A DNA stretch of 39,239 nt, from contig CAIJRN010000001.1 in NCBI GenBank assembly GCA_903823115.1, forward strand, positions 1 through 39,239. Reading direction: 5' to 3'. Below the pieces are notes generated by a model. The model worked only from the letters and a program-made list of their open reading frames with translations. It was not told where the DNA came from and made no database searches. The translations under genes were made by a program, and so were the position numbers. This document shows positions 14,580 through 22,816 of the stretch, piece by piece (the first letter of the stretch is position 1; every line of letters begins with the position of its first letter). This DNA is from an uncultured cyanobacterium. Its GTDB lineage: Bacteria > Cyanobacteriota > Cyanobacteriia > PCC-6307 > Cyanobiaceae.

Positions 14580-14888
14580 GTGGCCACCCGTCAGACCTCA
14601 TCGAGCGGGCGCCCCAAGTCCCCCCGCATTCAGGTGGTGCTGCCGGAGGATCTCTGTGACCGCCTGTCAGCCCTGGCCGAAACAGAATCCCGCACCGTTA
14701 GCAACATGGCCAAGGTGCTGATTCAGCAGGGAGTGGAGCGGCTGGAGCGCCAGCAGAGCGAGGAGGGGGAGGGGCGCTCCAGTGGCACCGATCGCTTTCG
14801 CCAGGTTCTCGAGCAGCAGCAGCACGATTCCCCCCGGCGGCAGCGGGGCGCGCCAAGGCGCCTGCGGCTGCGGCGGCCGAAAAGCTGA
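14580..14888 (+). CDS. Ribbon-helix-helix (CopG-like) DNA-binding protein
   Basis: From GTG 14580 the 102-residue protein reads ATRQTSSSGRPKSPRIQVV, LPEDLCDRLSALAETESRTV and SNMAKVLIQQGVERLE. A short beta strand (RIQVVLP) followed by two helices is the ribbon-helix-helix fold of CopG/MetJ/Arc regulators, which bind DNA as dimers. The C-terminal third is charged, Gln/Arg-rich and basic at the end. No toxin gene follows, so an antitoxin role is not supported; a small repressor is more likely. The frame is open to 14460, but codons before 14580 look non-coding and cross the probable promoter region. Confidence 0.75.
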   Translation: MATRQTSSSGRPKSPRIQVVLPEDLCDRLSALAETESRTVSNMAKVLIQQGVERLERQQSEEGEGRSSGTDRFRQVLEQQQHDSPRRQRGAPRRLRLRRPKS

Positions 14889-14890
14889 AC

Positions 14891-14938
14891 CGGTTCCTCA
14901 GGTTGTCCGCTGGGGGCCTGCGGCTCAGCCGGGAACCG
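14891..14938. terminator. Inverted repeat between convergent genes
   Basis: CGGTTCC at 14891-14897 pairs with GGAACCG at 14932-14938. Inside, GCTG and CAGC can form a second stem. It lies three bases after the ribbon-helix-helix stop and reaches into the last codons of anmK. No T tract is present. Confidence 0.35.
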
Positions 14939-16064
14939 CCGCCCGCAAACCAAGCCGGCTGGCCTTCGGCGCCCCGGTGACCGAGGGGAGTGAGGCGGGA
15001 TGGCGGTGGTGGTGCCACCAGGCCAGCAGGGCGAAGGCGAGGGCTTCGCGCTGATCATCGGCGATGCCCAGCTCCGCCAGGGGGCGCACCACCATGCCGC
15101 GACAGCGACGCACCAGCTGGTCCATCAGGGTGCGGTTGCGCGCCCCACCACCGGCCACCAGCAGTTCGAGTGGGCGTGCCCCCCGGGCCAGGTCCTGTGC
15201 CACCACCGCGGCGCTGAAGGCGGTGAGGGTGGCGAGGGCGTCAGCATCGCTGTGTGTCGGCTCGAGGGCCTCGATCTCGGCCAGGCGGCGCTGGAGATCG
15301 GGGCCGCCGAACAGCTCGCGGCCGGTGGATTTCGGGGGGCGTTGGCGGAAATAGGGCTCCTGCAACCAGCGCTCGATCAGTGGCTCCTGGGCTTGTCCCT
15401 GAGCGGCCCAGGACCCGTCCGCGTCGAAGTTCAGTCGCCCCTCGCTGAAGAGCTGGGCCGCCAGATCCAGCAAGGTGTTGGCGGGACCACAGTCCCAGCC
15501 GAGCACGGCGCTGCGGCGATCCGGCCCCGAACTGGGCGGCAGCAAGGTGAGATTGGCGATACCGCCCAGGTTGAGCAGCGCTCGCCAGCCGCCGATGCCC
15601 CCCAGCAGGGCGGCGTCCGTGGCCGGCACCAGCGGGGCCCCCTGGCCGCCGAGGGCCAGGTCAGCGCTGCGGAAGTCGAAGACCACGGGGCATTGCAGTT
15701 GCTGAGCCAGGCTTGGCCCGAGCAGCAGTTGCCAGCTGGCTCCGATCCGCCCCGCTTCGGGAGGGCGGTGCCAGAGCGTCTGGCCATGGCAGCCCACCAG
15801 TTCGGCCTGGCCGCTGGGATCACAGGCCCGGGCCGCGGCCGCCTGGGCCTCGGTGACCGCTTCGGCCAACTCCAGCCAGTCCTGGGCCGAGAGTGCTCTG
15901 CCCTGGCCGGCGGCCACCAGCTGTTGCCGCAGGCCCCCTGGATAGGGCATGGCGGCGCTGGCCAGAATGCGCCAGCGGGGGCGCTCCGGACGGCCACGGA
16001 AGTCCGCCAGGACGGCATCGACCCCATCGGCGCTGGTGCCGCTCATCAGGCCGAGAACCTTCAT
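14925..16064 (-). CDS. anmK: Anhydro-N-acetylmuramic acid kinase
   Basis: The 379-residue enzyme phosphorylates 1,6-anhydro-N-acetylmuramic acid to MurNAc-6-phosphate during peptidoglycan recycling. It shows the family blocks GLMSGTSADGVDAVLADF at the N-terminus (ATP/sugar site), VGCHGQTLWHRP, STSADLALGGQGAPLVP-type text (here DFRSADLALGGQGAPLVP), LLNLGGIANLTLLP, WDCGPANTLLD and LLVAGGGARNRTLMDQL. Length matches the family. Its ATG at 16064 lies four bases after the stop of the KtrA-like gene, so the two are probably translated from one message. No murQ or anhydromuropeptide transporter is in the window. Confidence 0.93.
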   Translation of the reverse strand: MKVLGLMSGTSADGVDAVLADFRGRPERPRWRILASAAMPYPGGLRQQLVAAGQGRALSAQDWLELAEAVTEAQAAAARACDPSGQAELVGCHGQTLWHRPPEAGRIGASWQLLLGPSLAQQLQCPVVFDFRSADLALGGQGAPLVPATDAALLGGIGGWRALLNLGGIANLTLLPPSSGPDRRSAVLGWDCGPANTLLDLAAQLFSEGRLNFDADGSWAAQGQAQEPLIERWLQEPYFRQRPPKSTGRELFGGPDLQRRLAEIEALEPTHSDADALATLTAFSAAVVAQDLARGARPLELLVAGGGARNRTLMDQLVRRCRGMVVRPLAELGIADDQREALAFALLAWWHHHRHPASLPSVTGAPKASRLGLRAAVPG

Positions 16065-16068
16065 CGGC

Positions 16069-16773
16069 TCATCGCGACGGCAGGGCTTCGAGCGCCTCGC
16101 AGCTGCCCATCACCACCAGCAGTTCGTCTTCCTGCAACACCTGGGAGGCGGGCGGATTCACGGTCAACTGGTTCACCGGTCCGGCGGCCAGAACGCTGAC
16201 ACGGAACGTCTTGCGCAGATTGAGGTCTCGCAGTGAGAGGCCAGAGAAGCTGGCCGGCACCCTGATCTCCTCGATGCTGTTGTGGTCGTCGAGGCGCAGG
16301 CGCTCCAGCAGGTTGGGGCGCACCAGCTCCAGGCCGAGGCGGCTGCCCTGCATCTTCGAGGGAAACACCACCCGATCGGCTCCGACCCGACGCAGCATCT
16401 TCTCGTGCAATTCGCTGCTGGCCCGGGAGATCACCTGGCGCACCTGGCTGCCTTCGCCATCGCGGACGATCAGGGTGGCGGTGATGCTGGCTTCAATCGG
16501 CTCGCTGATCGCCACCACCACCGTGCCGACATCCAGGGCGCCGGCGGCCCGCAGGGCCTCCTCATCGGTGCAGTCCACCACCCGCGCTTCGATTCCGGGA
16601 TCCTGCTGCCGCAGCTCGTCGATGGCGCGCTGGCTCATGTCGATCGCCAGCACCTCGGCTCCGCTGGCCGACAACTCCCGGATCACGGCACGGCCGAAAC
16701 GGCCCACACCGATCACGCAGTAGCTGTTGCCGATCCGATCAGCTCCTGCCTGCCAGGTCCACCAGTGGGTCAT
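16069..16773 (-). CDS. KtrA/TrkA-type potassium channel regulatory subunit
   Basis: The 234-residue protein (from ATG 16773, MTHWWTWQAG) has an N-terminal RCK/TrkA-N Rossmann domain with the nucleotide motif VIGVGRFGRAVIREL, acidic strand end LAIDMSQ, and a C-terminal RCK-C domain (SGLSLRDLNLRKTFRVSVLA; DELLVVMGS). Such proteins form an octameric ring under a KtrB or TrkH channel and gate K+ (and Na+-dependent) uptake in response to ATP/ADP or NAD(H). No channel subunit gene is next to it here, unlike many genomes. An alternative ATG at 16788 adds five residues. Confidence 0.85.
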   Translation of the reverse strand: MTHWWTWQAGADRIGNSYCVIGVGRFGRAVIRELSASGAEVLAIDMSQRAIDELRQQDPGIEARVVDCTDEEALRAAGALDVGTVVVAISEPIEASITATLIVRDGEGSQVRQVISRASSELHEKMLRRVGADRVVFPSKMQGSRLGLELVRPNLLERLRLDDHNSIEEIRVPASFSGLSLRDLNLRKTFRVSVLAAGPVNQLTVNPPASQVLQEDELLVVMGSCEALEALPSR

Positions 16774-16843
16774 TGTCGAATCCGCCAAGGGCCTGATGGG
16801 GGTCGGGCCCTTGGGCTGCGGCCCCGGGACCCGACGGAGAGGC

Positions 16844-17479
16844 TCAAAGGTTGGGCTGGGGGGTCATGCGCAGATAGGGGCGGATCTCGGTGACGCCTTT
16901 GGGAAACTTGCTGCGGGCTTCCTCGGTGGGAATCGAGGGCACCACAACGCAGTCGTCGCCGTTCTTCCAGTTGACCGGTGTGGCGACCTGGTGGTGATCG
17001 GTGAGCTGCAGGGAGTCGATCACCCGCAGGATCTCATCGAAGTTGCGGCCCGTGCTGGCGGGGTAGGTGATCTGCAGGCGCAGTTTCTTGGCGGGGTCGA
17101 TGATGAACACCGAGCGCACCGTCAGGTTGTTGAGTGAATTGGGGTGGATCATGCCGTAAAGGTCACTGACCGTCTTATCGGCGTCCGCCAGGATCGGATA
17201 GTCGACCGTGGTCTTCTGGATTTCGTTGATGTCACCGATCCAGCCCTTGTGGCTTTCCGCCGTGTCGACACTCAGAGCAATGGTCTTGACATTGCGCTTC
17301 TCCCATTCGGGGCGCAGACGGGACACCTCGCCGAGTTCGGTGGTGCACACCGGCGTGTAGTCGGCGGGGTGGGAGAACAGCACGACCCAGCTGTCTGCGC
17401 CGAAGTCGTAGAGGTTGATCGGACCGAGCTGGGAGTCCTGGGTGAAATCGGGGACGGTATCGCCGAGCTGCAGCACCAT
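16844..17479 (-). CDS. 1-Cys peroxiredoxin (Prx6 type)
   Basis: The 211-residue enzyme reduces peroxides with a single peroxidatic cysteine, Cys45, in HPADYTPVCTTELGEVSRL. The long C-terminal domain (DHHQVATPVNWKNGDDCVVV, PSIPTEEARSKFPKG, RPYLRMTPQPNL) is the mark of the Prx6 subgroup, in contrast to 2-Cys peroxiredoxins. Length and motif match cyanobacterial 1-Cys Prx. It starts with ATG 17479, 15 bases after hflX, and is likely part of the same transcript. It would act in the cytoplasm against H2O2 and organic peroxides from photosynthesis. Confidence 0.93.
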   Translation of the reverse strand: MVLQLGDTVPDFTQDSQLGPINLYDFGADSWVVLFSHPADYTPVCTTELGEVSRLRPEWEKRNVKTIALSVDTAESHKGWIGDINEIQKTTVDYPILADADKTVSDLYGMIHPNSLNNLTVRSVFIIDPAKKLRLQITYPASTGRNFDEILRVIDSLQLTDHHQVATPVNWKNGDDCVVVPSIPTEEARSKFPKGVTEIRPYLRMTPQPNL

Positions 17480-17494
17480 GAACCAGGAAAAGAA

Positions 17495-19183
17495 TCAACC
17501 TGCCGATGTTGGCACAGCCTCTTCGCCGCTGTGGCCTGCCTCGCCGGGCCAGTGGCGCAGCCGCTCTCTGAGGTTCTGCAGCCCCAGATCGGCCGTCGCC
17601 GAGATGAACATCATCTCGGGCTCCAGGGCCTTGGCCCGTTCCAGTTCGCTGGCCGGGCAGCGGTCGATCTGATTGCCGATCACCAGTTGCGGTGCCAGTG
17701 AACCGAGCCCTTCGAGGATCGAGCGCACCGTGCGCAGCTGCTCCGGCCAGGCCGGGTCGGCCAGATCGACGACCAGCAGCAGGCCATCGGCGTCAAGGGC
17801 CTCCTCGATCGTCGAGCGGAACGCCTCCATCAGCTGGGCCGGCAGGGCCCGGATGAAGCCGACGGTGTCGGTGATCAACAGGGGCTGATCGGCGCTGCCA
17901 TCGGCAGCGATCAGGGTGAGGCGCCGGGTTGTGGGGTCGAGGGTGGCGAACAGCTTGTCCTCCGCCAGCACCGCATCGGCGGCGGCAACCCGGGTGAGGC
18001 CATTGAGCAGGGAGCTCTTGCCGGCGTTGGTGTAGCCCACCAGGGCCAGACGGCGCAGGCCCGTGCGGCTCTGGCGCAGCCTCGCCCGATGGTCGCCGAG
18101 CTTCTGCACCTCCCGCTGCAGCCGTTCGACCCGCCGGCTGATCGCCCGTCGATCCTTCTCCAGCTGGGTTTCTCCGGGCCCGCGGGTGCCGATCCCTCCC
18201 CCTTGTCGGGACAGGCTCAGGCCGCGGCCGGTGAGCCGCGGCAGGCGGTAACGCAGCTGGGCCAGCTCCACCTGGAGGCGGCCGGCGCCACTGGCGGCTC
18301 GCTGGGCAAAGATGTCGAGAATCAGCTCGCTGCGATCGCTCACCGGCAGATCCAGCAGCCGTTCCAGGTTGCGGGCCTGGACCGGGGTCAGCTCGCGATC
18401 GGTGACGACCAGATCGGCCTGCAGGCGGCGGGCTTCCAGGGCTGCCTCCTGCAGCTTGCCCTCGCCCCAGATGGTCAGGTGGCTCTCGCCGCTGCGGCGC
18501 TTCTGTTCGACGATGCCCACCGGCACGCCACCGGCACTGCGCACCAGGCCTTCGAGTTCGGCCTCCTCCCGGCGGGTGTGCTCGGGGTCGCCGCCCACCA
18601 GGCAGAGCAGCAGCACCCGCTCCGGCCCCTCGGTGACCCTGCTGCTGGTCTGGGGGGAGGGCTCCTGCACCAGGCTGGCTGGATCTTCAACACAGAGGTC
18701 GGCCAGGTCGCCCTCCGCCTGCTGGTGCCAGGGACTGTCGCCATCGCCGGGGGTCAGCAGCAGGGCCGGCCATTGGCCGCCGGCGCCGGGCTGATCGGCG
18801 TAGCGCAGCCAGAGGCAGGGGGCCAGATCGAGGGCCACCACGGCTTCCTGGGGCCCAGGCAGCAGGGGGGATGAGCGACTGCCCCGCCGGCAGGTGATCA
18901 GCCGCAGATCGTTGCCCTGGCGGCGATCGGATCCGGGCAGCTTCTCGATCAGCCGTCCCGACTGTTCCAGGTCTCCCACCCAGAGCAGGCGGCAGAGTCC
19001 GCGACCATCCACCACCAGGCTGAGCGGCAGCTCCAGGCCATGGGATTCGGCCGCCAGCCGCTGCAGGGTGAGCAGATCGGCGGTGGCATCGGCGGGATGG
19101 CGGCGATGGCAGAGCCGTTCCAGCCGCCGGCGCTCGGCGGGGCGCAACCCGGCTGTTCGACCCGCGAGGACACCCTGTCTCAA
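17495..19183 (-). CDS. hflX: GTPase HflX
   Basis: The 562-residue protein belongs to the HflX GTPases, which bind the 50S subunit and split stalled or stressed ribosomes. The HflX N-terminal domain has LVGGDPEHTRREEAELEGLV, GGVPVGIVEQKR and GKLQEAALEARRLQADLVV. Then comes GGIGTRGPGETQLEKDRR, and the G domain with G1 GYTNAGKSSLLNGL, G3 DTVGFIRALP and G4 NQID. About 180 residues precede the canonical HflX core, a longer N-terminus that cyanobacterial HflX proteins often have. The start codon is TTG at 19181-19183, overlapping the HAD gene stop as TTGA. This coupling supports that start. Confidence 0.92.
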   Translation of the reverse strand: MRQGVLAGRTAGLRPAERRRLERLCHRRHPADATADLLTLQRLAAESHGLELPLSLVVDGRGLCRLLWVGDLEQSGRLIEKLPGSDRRQGNDLRLITCRRGSRSSPLLPGPQEAVVALDLAPCLWLRYADQPGAGGQWPALLLTPGDGDSPWHQQAEGDLADLCVEDPASLVQEPSPQTSSRVTEGPERVLLLCLVGGDPEHTRREEAELEGLVRSAGGVPVGIVEQKRRSGESHLTIWGEGKLQEAALEARRLQADLVVTDRELTPVQARNLERLLDLPVSDRSELILDIFAQRAASGAGRLQVELAQLRYRLPRLTGRGLSLSRQGGGIGTRGPGETQLEKDRRAISRRVERLQREVQKLGDHRARLRQSRTGLRRLALVGYTNAGKSSLLNGLTRVAAADAVLAEDKLFATLDPTTRRLTLIAADGSADQPLLITDTVGFIRALPAQLMEAFRSTIEEALDADGLLLVVDLADPAWPEQLRTVRSILEGLGSLAPQLVIGNQIDRCPASELERAKALEPEMMFISATADLGLQNLRERLRHWPGEAGHSGEEAVPTSAG

Positions 19184-19842
19184 GAGCGTTGCACGATCAG
19201 ACAGCGGACGCCTGCGGCCTCGGCGCCGGCCGCATCCTCGGGGCTGTCGCCCACATGCCAGGCCTGGTCGGCCGACAGGCCAAGGGCCTGCAGGGCCAGC
19301 CGGAAGGGTTGGGCTGAGGGCTTGGCGGCCCCGGCCCGGCTGGAGATCACCACGTGCTCGAGCCAGCGGCTCAGCCCGAGGCCGGCCAGCAGGCCATCGA
19401 GGCGCTGGTCGAAGTTGCTCACCACCGCCAGCCGCAATCCTTGCTTTCGCCAGGACTCAAGCTGGGGTGGCACATCGTCGTAGACCCGCCAGAGCTCGGG
19501 GTCGGCAAACCGGTCGAAGAGGTTGCGATGCAGATCCGGCGCTCCTGGACCGGCACCGGCAGCCACCAGCACCGCGTCGATGCGCTGCGCCCACCACTGG
19601 CGTTCGGCCCGCTCCAGTTCCTCGCCCCGCAGGCCGGGGAAGGCCAGGGGCGGGGCGGCTCGATACACGGCAGGGAAGGCCCGGTCGATGGCCTCGGCCT
19701 CCACCTGCAGCCCATGGTCCGCAGCCAGGCGTGCATAGGTGCTGCCGATGGAGCGGCGTAGCCCGATCAGGGTGCCCATGGCATCGAGCAGCAGGCCCTG
19801 GGGCCGGGGCCAGGTCGCAGGGGGCTGGGGGTTGGCGGTCAT
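19180..19842 (-). CDS. HAD-superfamily hydrolase (HDHD3/haloacid dehalogenase-like)
   Basis: The 220-residue protein starts MTANPQPPATWPRPQGLLLD and carries HAD motif I as LLLDAMGTLIG. The second Asp of the usual DxDxT is replaced (DAMGT), as in dehalogenase-like and HDHD3-type members. Motif II is VVSNFDQRL, the Lys lies in RAGAAKPSAQPF, and motif IV is WHVGDSPEDAAGA. It is probably a small cytoplasmic phosphatase, substrate unknown. The ATG at 19842 overlaps the stop of the NDH-2-like gene (ATGA), which decides the start although the frame is open to 20022. Confidence 0.82.
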   Translation of the reverse strand: MTANPQPPATWPRPQGLLLDAMGTLIGLRRSIGSTYARLAADHGLQVEAEAIDRAFPAVYRAAPPLAFPGLRGEELERAERQWWAQRIDAVLVAAGAGPGAPDLHRNLFDRFADPELWRVYDDVPPQLESWRKQGLRLAVVSNFDQRLDGLLAGLGLSRWLEHVVISSRAGAAKPSAQPFRLALQALGLSADQAWHVGDSPEDAAGAEAAGVRCLIVQRS

Positions 19843-21065
19843 GGTTTCCAGTCGGCTAGCCAGCCGGCGGCCACCCGCAGGGTGTGGGCCAGGCCGGGCA
19901 TGCGGCTGAGATAGGCCAGCTGGCGCAGACGAAAGGCTGCCGGGCCCGCCAGCGTGAGGCCCGCAGCGGTCAGGCAGGCGTCGCCCCGGCCGAGGGAGAA
20001 CATCTCGCCGAGATCCTTCCATTCGAAGGCGTCCAGCGGCTCATCCGCCAGGGAGTGCAACAGGTTGGCGGCCAGCAAGGGCGCCTGTTGGAAGGCCACC
20101 TGGGCCGTGCCGGGCAGGGGTTGGCCCTCGGGGCCCTCCAGATGGGCCAGGTCGCCGGCCACGAAAATGGCGGGCTCCCCTTCCAGGCTGAGATCGGGCT
20201 GGCAGCAGAGCCGGCCGCGACGATCGCGACGGGGTTCGGGACTGATCAGCGGCGGCCGGAAGCTCAGCCCAGCGGTCCAGATCACCCCGTCGATCGGCAG
20301 CAGTTCCTCCTGAGCAGGCTGCAGCTCACCGCCCATGGTCGGGTTTTGGCAGCACAGGTGCAGCCGATCAGCGGCGACCTGGGTGACGGCGGTGTGGGTG
20401 CGCAGGCGCACATCCCGTTGCCGCAGGGCTTTTTCCGCCTGCTCGCGGCTGAAAGAGCGGGCCTGGGGCAGCAGGGTCGGGCCCTGCTCGATCAGTTCGA
20501 TGACCGCGCAGCCCTGGACCAGGTCCGCGAGTTTGCAGGCCAGCTCGACGCCGGTGGGGCCAGCCCCCACCACGGCCAGGCGCTGCAGTGGGCGAGCCGA
20601 ATGGCGGAGCTTCTCCACCAGGTGCTGGAGGCGCTCCACATCGACGAGGTTGCGGAAACCGAGGCTGTGGATATCCGCGCCCGGTACACCGAAGTACTCG
20701 GGACAGCCCCCCGTGGCGATCACCAGGCGGCGATAGGGAAGGCGGCGACCGCCGGCGGTGTGGACCTGCTGCTGGCGGGCATCGATCCGATCGACCCGGT
20801 CCTGCAGCCAGCCCACCCCCTTGCCGGCCAGCAGGGCGTCGTAGCGGGGGGCGACCTCCCAGCCCCGCAGTTCGCCGCTGAGCAGCTCGTAGAGCAGTGG
20901 CAAGAACAGAAAGCGCTCCTGCGGTTCGATCAGCAGGATCGGCGGATGGCGACGGCTCTCGGCGAGGGCCAGAGCGGTGTAGAGGCCGGCGAAGCCCCCC
21001 CCGACGATGACGACCGGAGAACCGCTGGCGCTGCCTGAGTCCGAGGGATACCTGTCACTCTCCAT
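19839..21065 (-). CDS. Type II NAD(P)H dehydrogenase-like flavoprotein (Ndb type)
   Basis: The 408-residue protein has two Rossmann folds: the FAD motif VVIVGGGFAGLYTALALAE near residue 18 and the NAD(P)H motif LAVVGAGPTGVELACKLADL near residue 163. It also has the second FAD motif IFVAGDLAHLEG near the C-terminus. This is the layout of type II NADH:quinone oxidoreductases (NdbA/B/C in cyanobacteria), which pass electrons from NAD(P)H to quinone without pumping protons. One Ndb protein has also been linked to phylloquinone synthesis. Which subtype this is cannot be told. No cysteine pair suggests a thioredoxin-reductase-like role. It starts at ATG 21065, divergent from cysH, and leads the operon with the HAD gene and hflX. 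Confidence 0.85.
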   Translation of the reverse strand: MESDRYPSDSGSASGSPVVIVGGGFAGLYTALALAESRRHPPILLIEPQERFLFLPLLYELLSGELRGWEVAPRYDALLAGKGVGWLQDRVDRIDARQQQVHTAGGRRLPYRRLVIATGGCPEYFGVPGADIHSLGFRNLVDVERLQHLVEKLRHSARPLQRLAVVGAGPTGVELACKLADLVQGCAVIELIEQGPTLLPQARSFSREQAEKALRQRDVRLRTHTAVTQVAADRLHLCCQNPTMGGELQPAQEELLPIDGVIWTAGLSFRPPLISPEPRRDRRGRLCCQPDLSLEGEPAIFVAGDLAHLEGPEGQPLPGTAQVAFQQAPLLAANLLHSLADEPLDAFEWKDLGEMFSLGRGDACLTAAGLTLAGPAAFRLRQLAYLSRMPGLAHTLRVAAGWLADWKP

Positions 21066-21195
21066 GCAGGAACCCTACCCAGCGTTTCCATTCAGGGGTG
21101 ATGATGGCCTGATGCTGACCCTTCCGGCCACGGGAAACGCCGTACCGAATTCGCCCTTGCTGCAGGTACCGGCAGTCCATTCCCCCTCCTTCGAG

Positions 21196-21942
21196 ATGCC
21201 CGCTGATCGGCAGGGGCGCCCCCTGGATCTGGAGGCGGCCCGGGAGCTGCTGGAGCCGCTGGATGCCCCATCGCGGCTGCGCTGGGCGGCGGATACCTTC
21301 GGCGCCGGGCTGGTGCTCACCACCAGCTTCGGCATCCAGTCTGCGGTGCTGCTCCACATGGTCAGTGAGCTCGGTGAGGTGGCTCCCGGTCAGCGGGTGC
21401 CCGTGATCTGGGTGGACACCGGCTATCTGCCCCCCGAGACCTACCACTACGCCGAAGAGCTCGCCTCGCTGTTGTCGATTGACCTGAGAGTGGTCCAGGC
21501 GGCGATGAGTCCGGCCCGGATGGAGGCGCTGCATGGCCGCCTGTGGGAATCCGGCACCCTGGAGGATCTCCAGCTTTACAACCAGCTCCGCAAGGTGGAA
21601 CCCCTTGATCAGGCCCTGATCGATCTGCAGGTGCGTTGCTGGGCCAGTGGGGTGCGCGGCCGTCAGACCGATCATCGCCGCGGCATGACATCGCTGGATG
21701 CGGTGCGCGGGGCCTGGTCGCTGCGGCCCCTGCTGGCCTGGACCAGCCGCGATGTCTTTTATTACATGCAGGAGCATGGATTGCCCCAGCATCCCCTCTT
21801 TGAACAGGGGTATTCCACCGTGGGCGACTGGCACTCCAGCGCCCCCGACGATGGCGATATCAGTGGTCGTGCCACCCGATTCGGCGGCATCAAGCAGGAG
21901 TGCGGTATCCATCTGCCAGGGCTGATGGGCGAGGGCATCTGA
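21196..21942 (+). CDS. cysH: Phosphoadenylyl-sulfate (PAPS) reductase
   Basis: The 248-residue enzyme reduces PAPS to sulfite with thioredoxin in assimilatory sulfate reduction. It shows the PP-loop region LVLTTSFGIQSAVLLHM, the segment VIWVDTGYLPPETYHYAEEL, and the C-terminal catalytic Cys in KQECGIHLPG. The paired cysteines that bind a 4Fe-4S cluster in APS reductases are absent: only one Cys is seen at QVRCWASGVRG. The enzyme is therefore the PAPS-type without an Fe-S cluster. The frame is open to 21007, inside the divergent NDH-2-like gene; other ATGs are at 21064 and 21112. I choose 21196 (MPADRQGRPLDLEAA) because it gives the normal length. Confidence 0.9.
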   Translation: MPADRQGRPLDLEAARELLEPLDAPSRLRWAADTFGAGLVLTTSFGIQSAVLLHMVSELGEVAPGQRVPVIWVDTGYLPPETYHYAEELASLLSIDLRVVQAAMSPARMEALHGRLWESGTLEDLQLYNQLRKVEPLDQALIDLQVRCWASGVRGRQTDHRRGMTSLDAVRGAWSLRPLLAWTSRDVFYYMQEHGLPQHPLFEQGYSTVGDWHSSAPDDGDISGRATRFGGIKQECGIHLPGLMGEGI

Positions 21943-21943
21943 A

Positions 21944-22672
21944 GTGTCGGGCGCTTCGCGCCGCTGGCTGCTGATCGGGAACAGTCGCTGGCACTGGGCC
22001 AGAGACAGCGGCGACGGTCTGAGCATCGACCATGAACTGCCGCAGGTCGGTGCTCTGGAGCCAGGGCTGCTGGCCGAGCTGGTGGGTTGGGCGGCGGTGG
22101 GGTCGCTGAAGCCGCCGCTGCTGCTGCCGCCGCAACGGCGGCTTCAGCTGGATCGGGTGCCGCTGGCGGATTTGCCGCCCTGGTTGGGTCTGGATCGGGC
22201 CCTGGCCGGCTGGCTCGCCTGGCGCCGCCATGGCCAGGGCGTGCTGGTGGCGGATGCCGGCACGGTGCTCAGCCTCACCCGGGTGGAGGGCTCAGGCCGC
22301 TTTGTGGGCGGGCGATTGTTGGCAGGGGTTGGCCTGCAGCTGCGGGCGATGGCGCAGGGCACGGCGGCCCTGCCGCTGCTGGAGCTGCCGCTGGAGGATG
22401 GGCTCGGCTCCGCCGAGGCGGAGGCCATCGGCTGGCCGACGCAAACCCGGCTGGCCATGACCACGGGCGTGGTGTTGGGCCTGGCCGCGGCGGTGGCCGA
22501 TGCCGCCCTGGCGGCTCGTGAACACGATCCGGGCTGTCGTCTGGTGCTCAGCGGCGGCGATGGGGCCCTGCTGCAGCCCCGACTCCAGGAATTGCTGGGT
22601 GCCCATGGCGTGGTGGTGGATCTCCAGCCCGATCTGGCGCTGGAGGCCCTGGTGGAACTGCACCCGATCTGA
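21944..22672 (+). CDS. coaX: Type III pantothenate kinase
   Basis: The 242-residue enzyme would phosphorylate pantothenate, the first step of coenzyme A synthesis. Type III kinases belong to the ASKHA fold, and the pattern is visible: LLIGNSRWHWARD at the N-terminus (phosphate-binding loop, usually GNT), VADAGTVLSLTRV in the middle, GGRLLAGVGLQLRAMAQGTAALP, and LVLSGGDGALL near the end. The N-terminal NS for NT and the divergent VLSLT for AITLD are typical of picocyanobacterial versions as far as I recall. The GTG at 21944 lies one base after the cysH stop, so the two genes are co-transcribed. Confidence 0.8.
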   Translation: MSGASRRWLLIGNSRWHWARDSGDGLSIDHELPQVGALEPGLLAELVGWAAVGSLKPPLLLPPQRRLQLDRVPLADLPPWLGLDRALAGWLAWRRHGQGVLVADAGTVLSLTRVEGSGRFVGGRLLAGVGLQLRAMAQGTAALPLLELPLEDGLGSAEAEAIGWPTQTRLAMTTGVVLGLAAAVADAALAAREHDPGCRLVLSGGDGALLQPRLQELLGAHGVVVDLQPDLALEALVELHPI

Positions 22673-22773
22673 TCAGGCTGCGGCTCAGCCCAAGGCCAGG
22701 CCTGCATCGGTCCCAGTCCCGGCGTCAGGCGACAGCCCACCAGACCCGGTTGGCGCGCAGGCAATTCTGATGC

Positions 22774-22800
22774 CAGGTCCAGGCTTCGGGCCCGGACCTG
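22774..22800. terminator. Hairpin between convergent genes coaX and bcp
   Basis: CAGGTCC at 22774-22780 pairs with GGACCTG at 22794-22800. After one mismatch GGC pairs with GCC around a TTCGG loop. It lies in the 144-base gap between two convergent genes. There is no T tract on either strand. The rest of the gap contains no gene I can support. Confidence 0.5.
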
Positions 22801-22816
22801 CATCGCCCCCTTCGGC

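Noticed and set aside
14580-14888. Antitoxin of a toxin-antitoxin pair
   Set aside because: The ribbon-helix-helix fold would fit, but no toxin-like gene is adjacent on the same strand.
22725-22816. Short peptide-like text after the bcp stop (ending NRVWWAVA)
   Set aside because: It has no start codon within the gap and would have to begin inside bcp in another frame.
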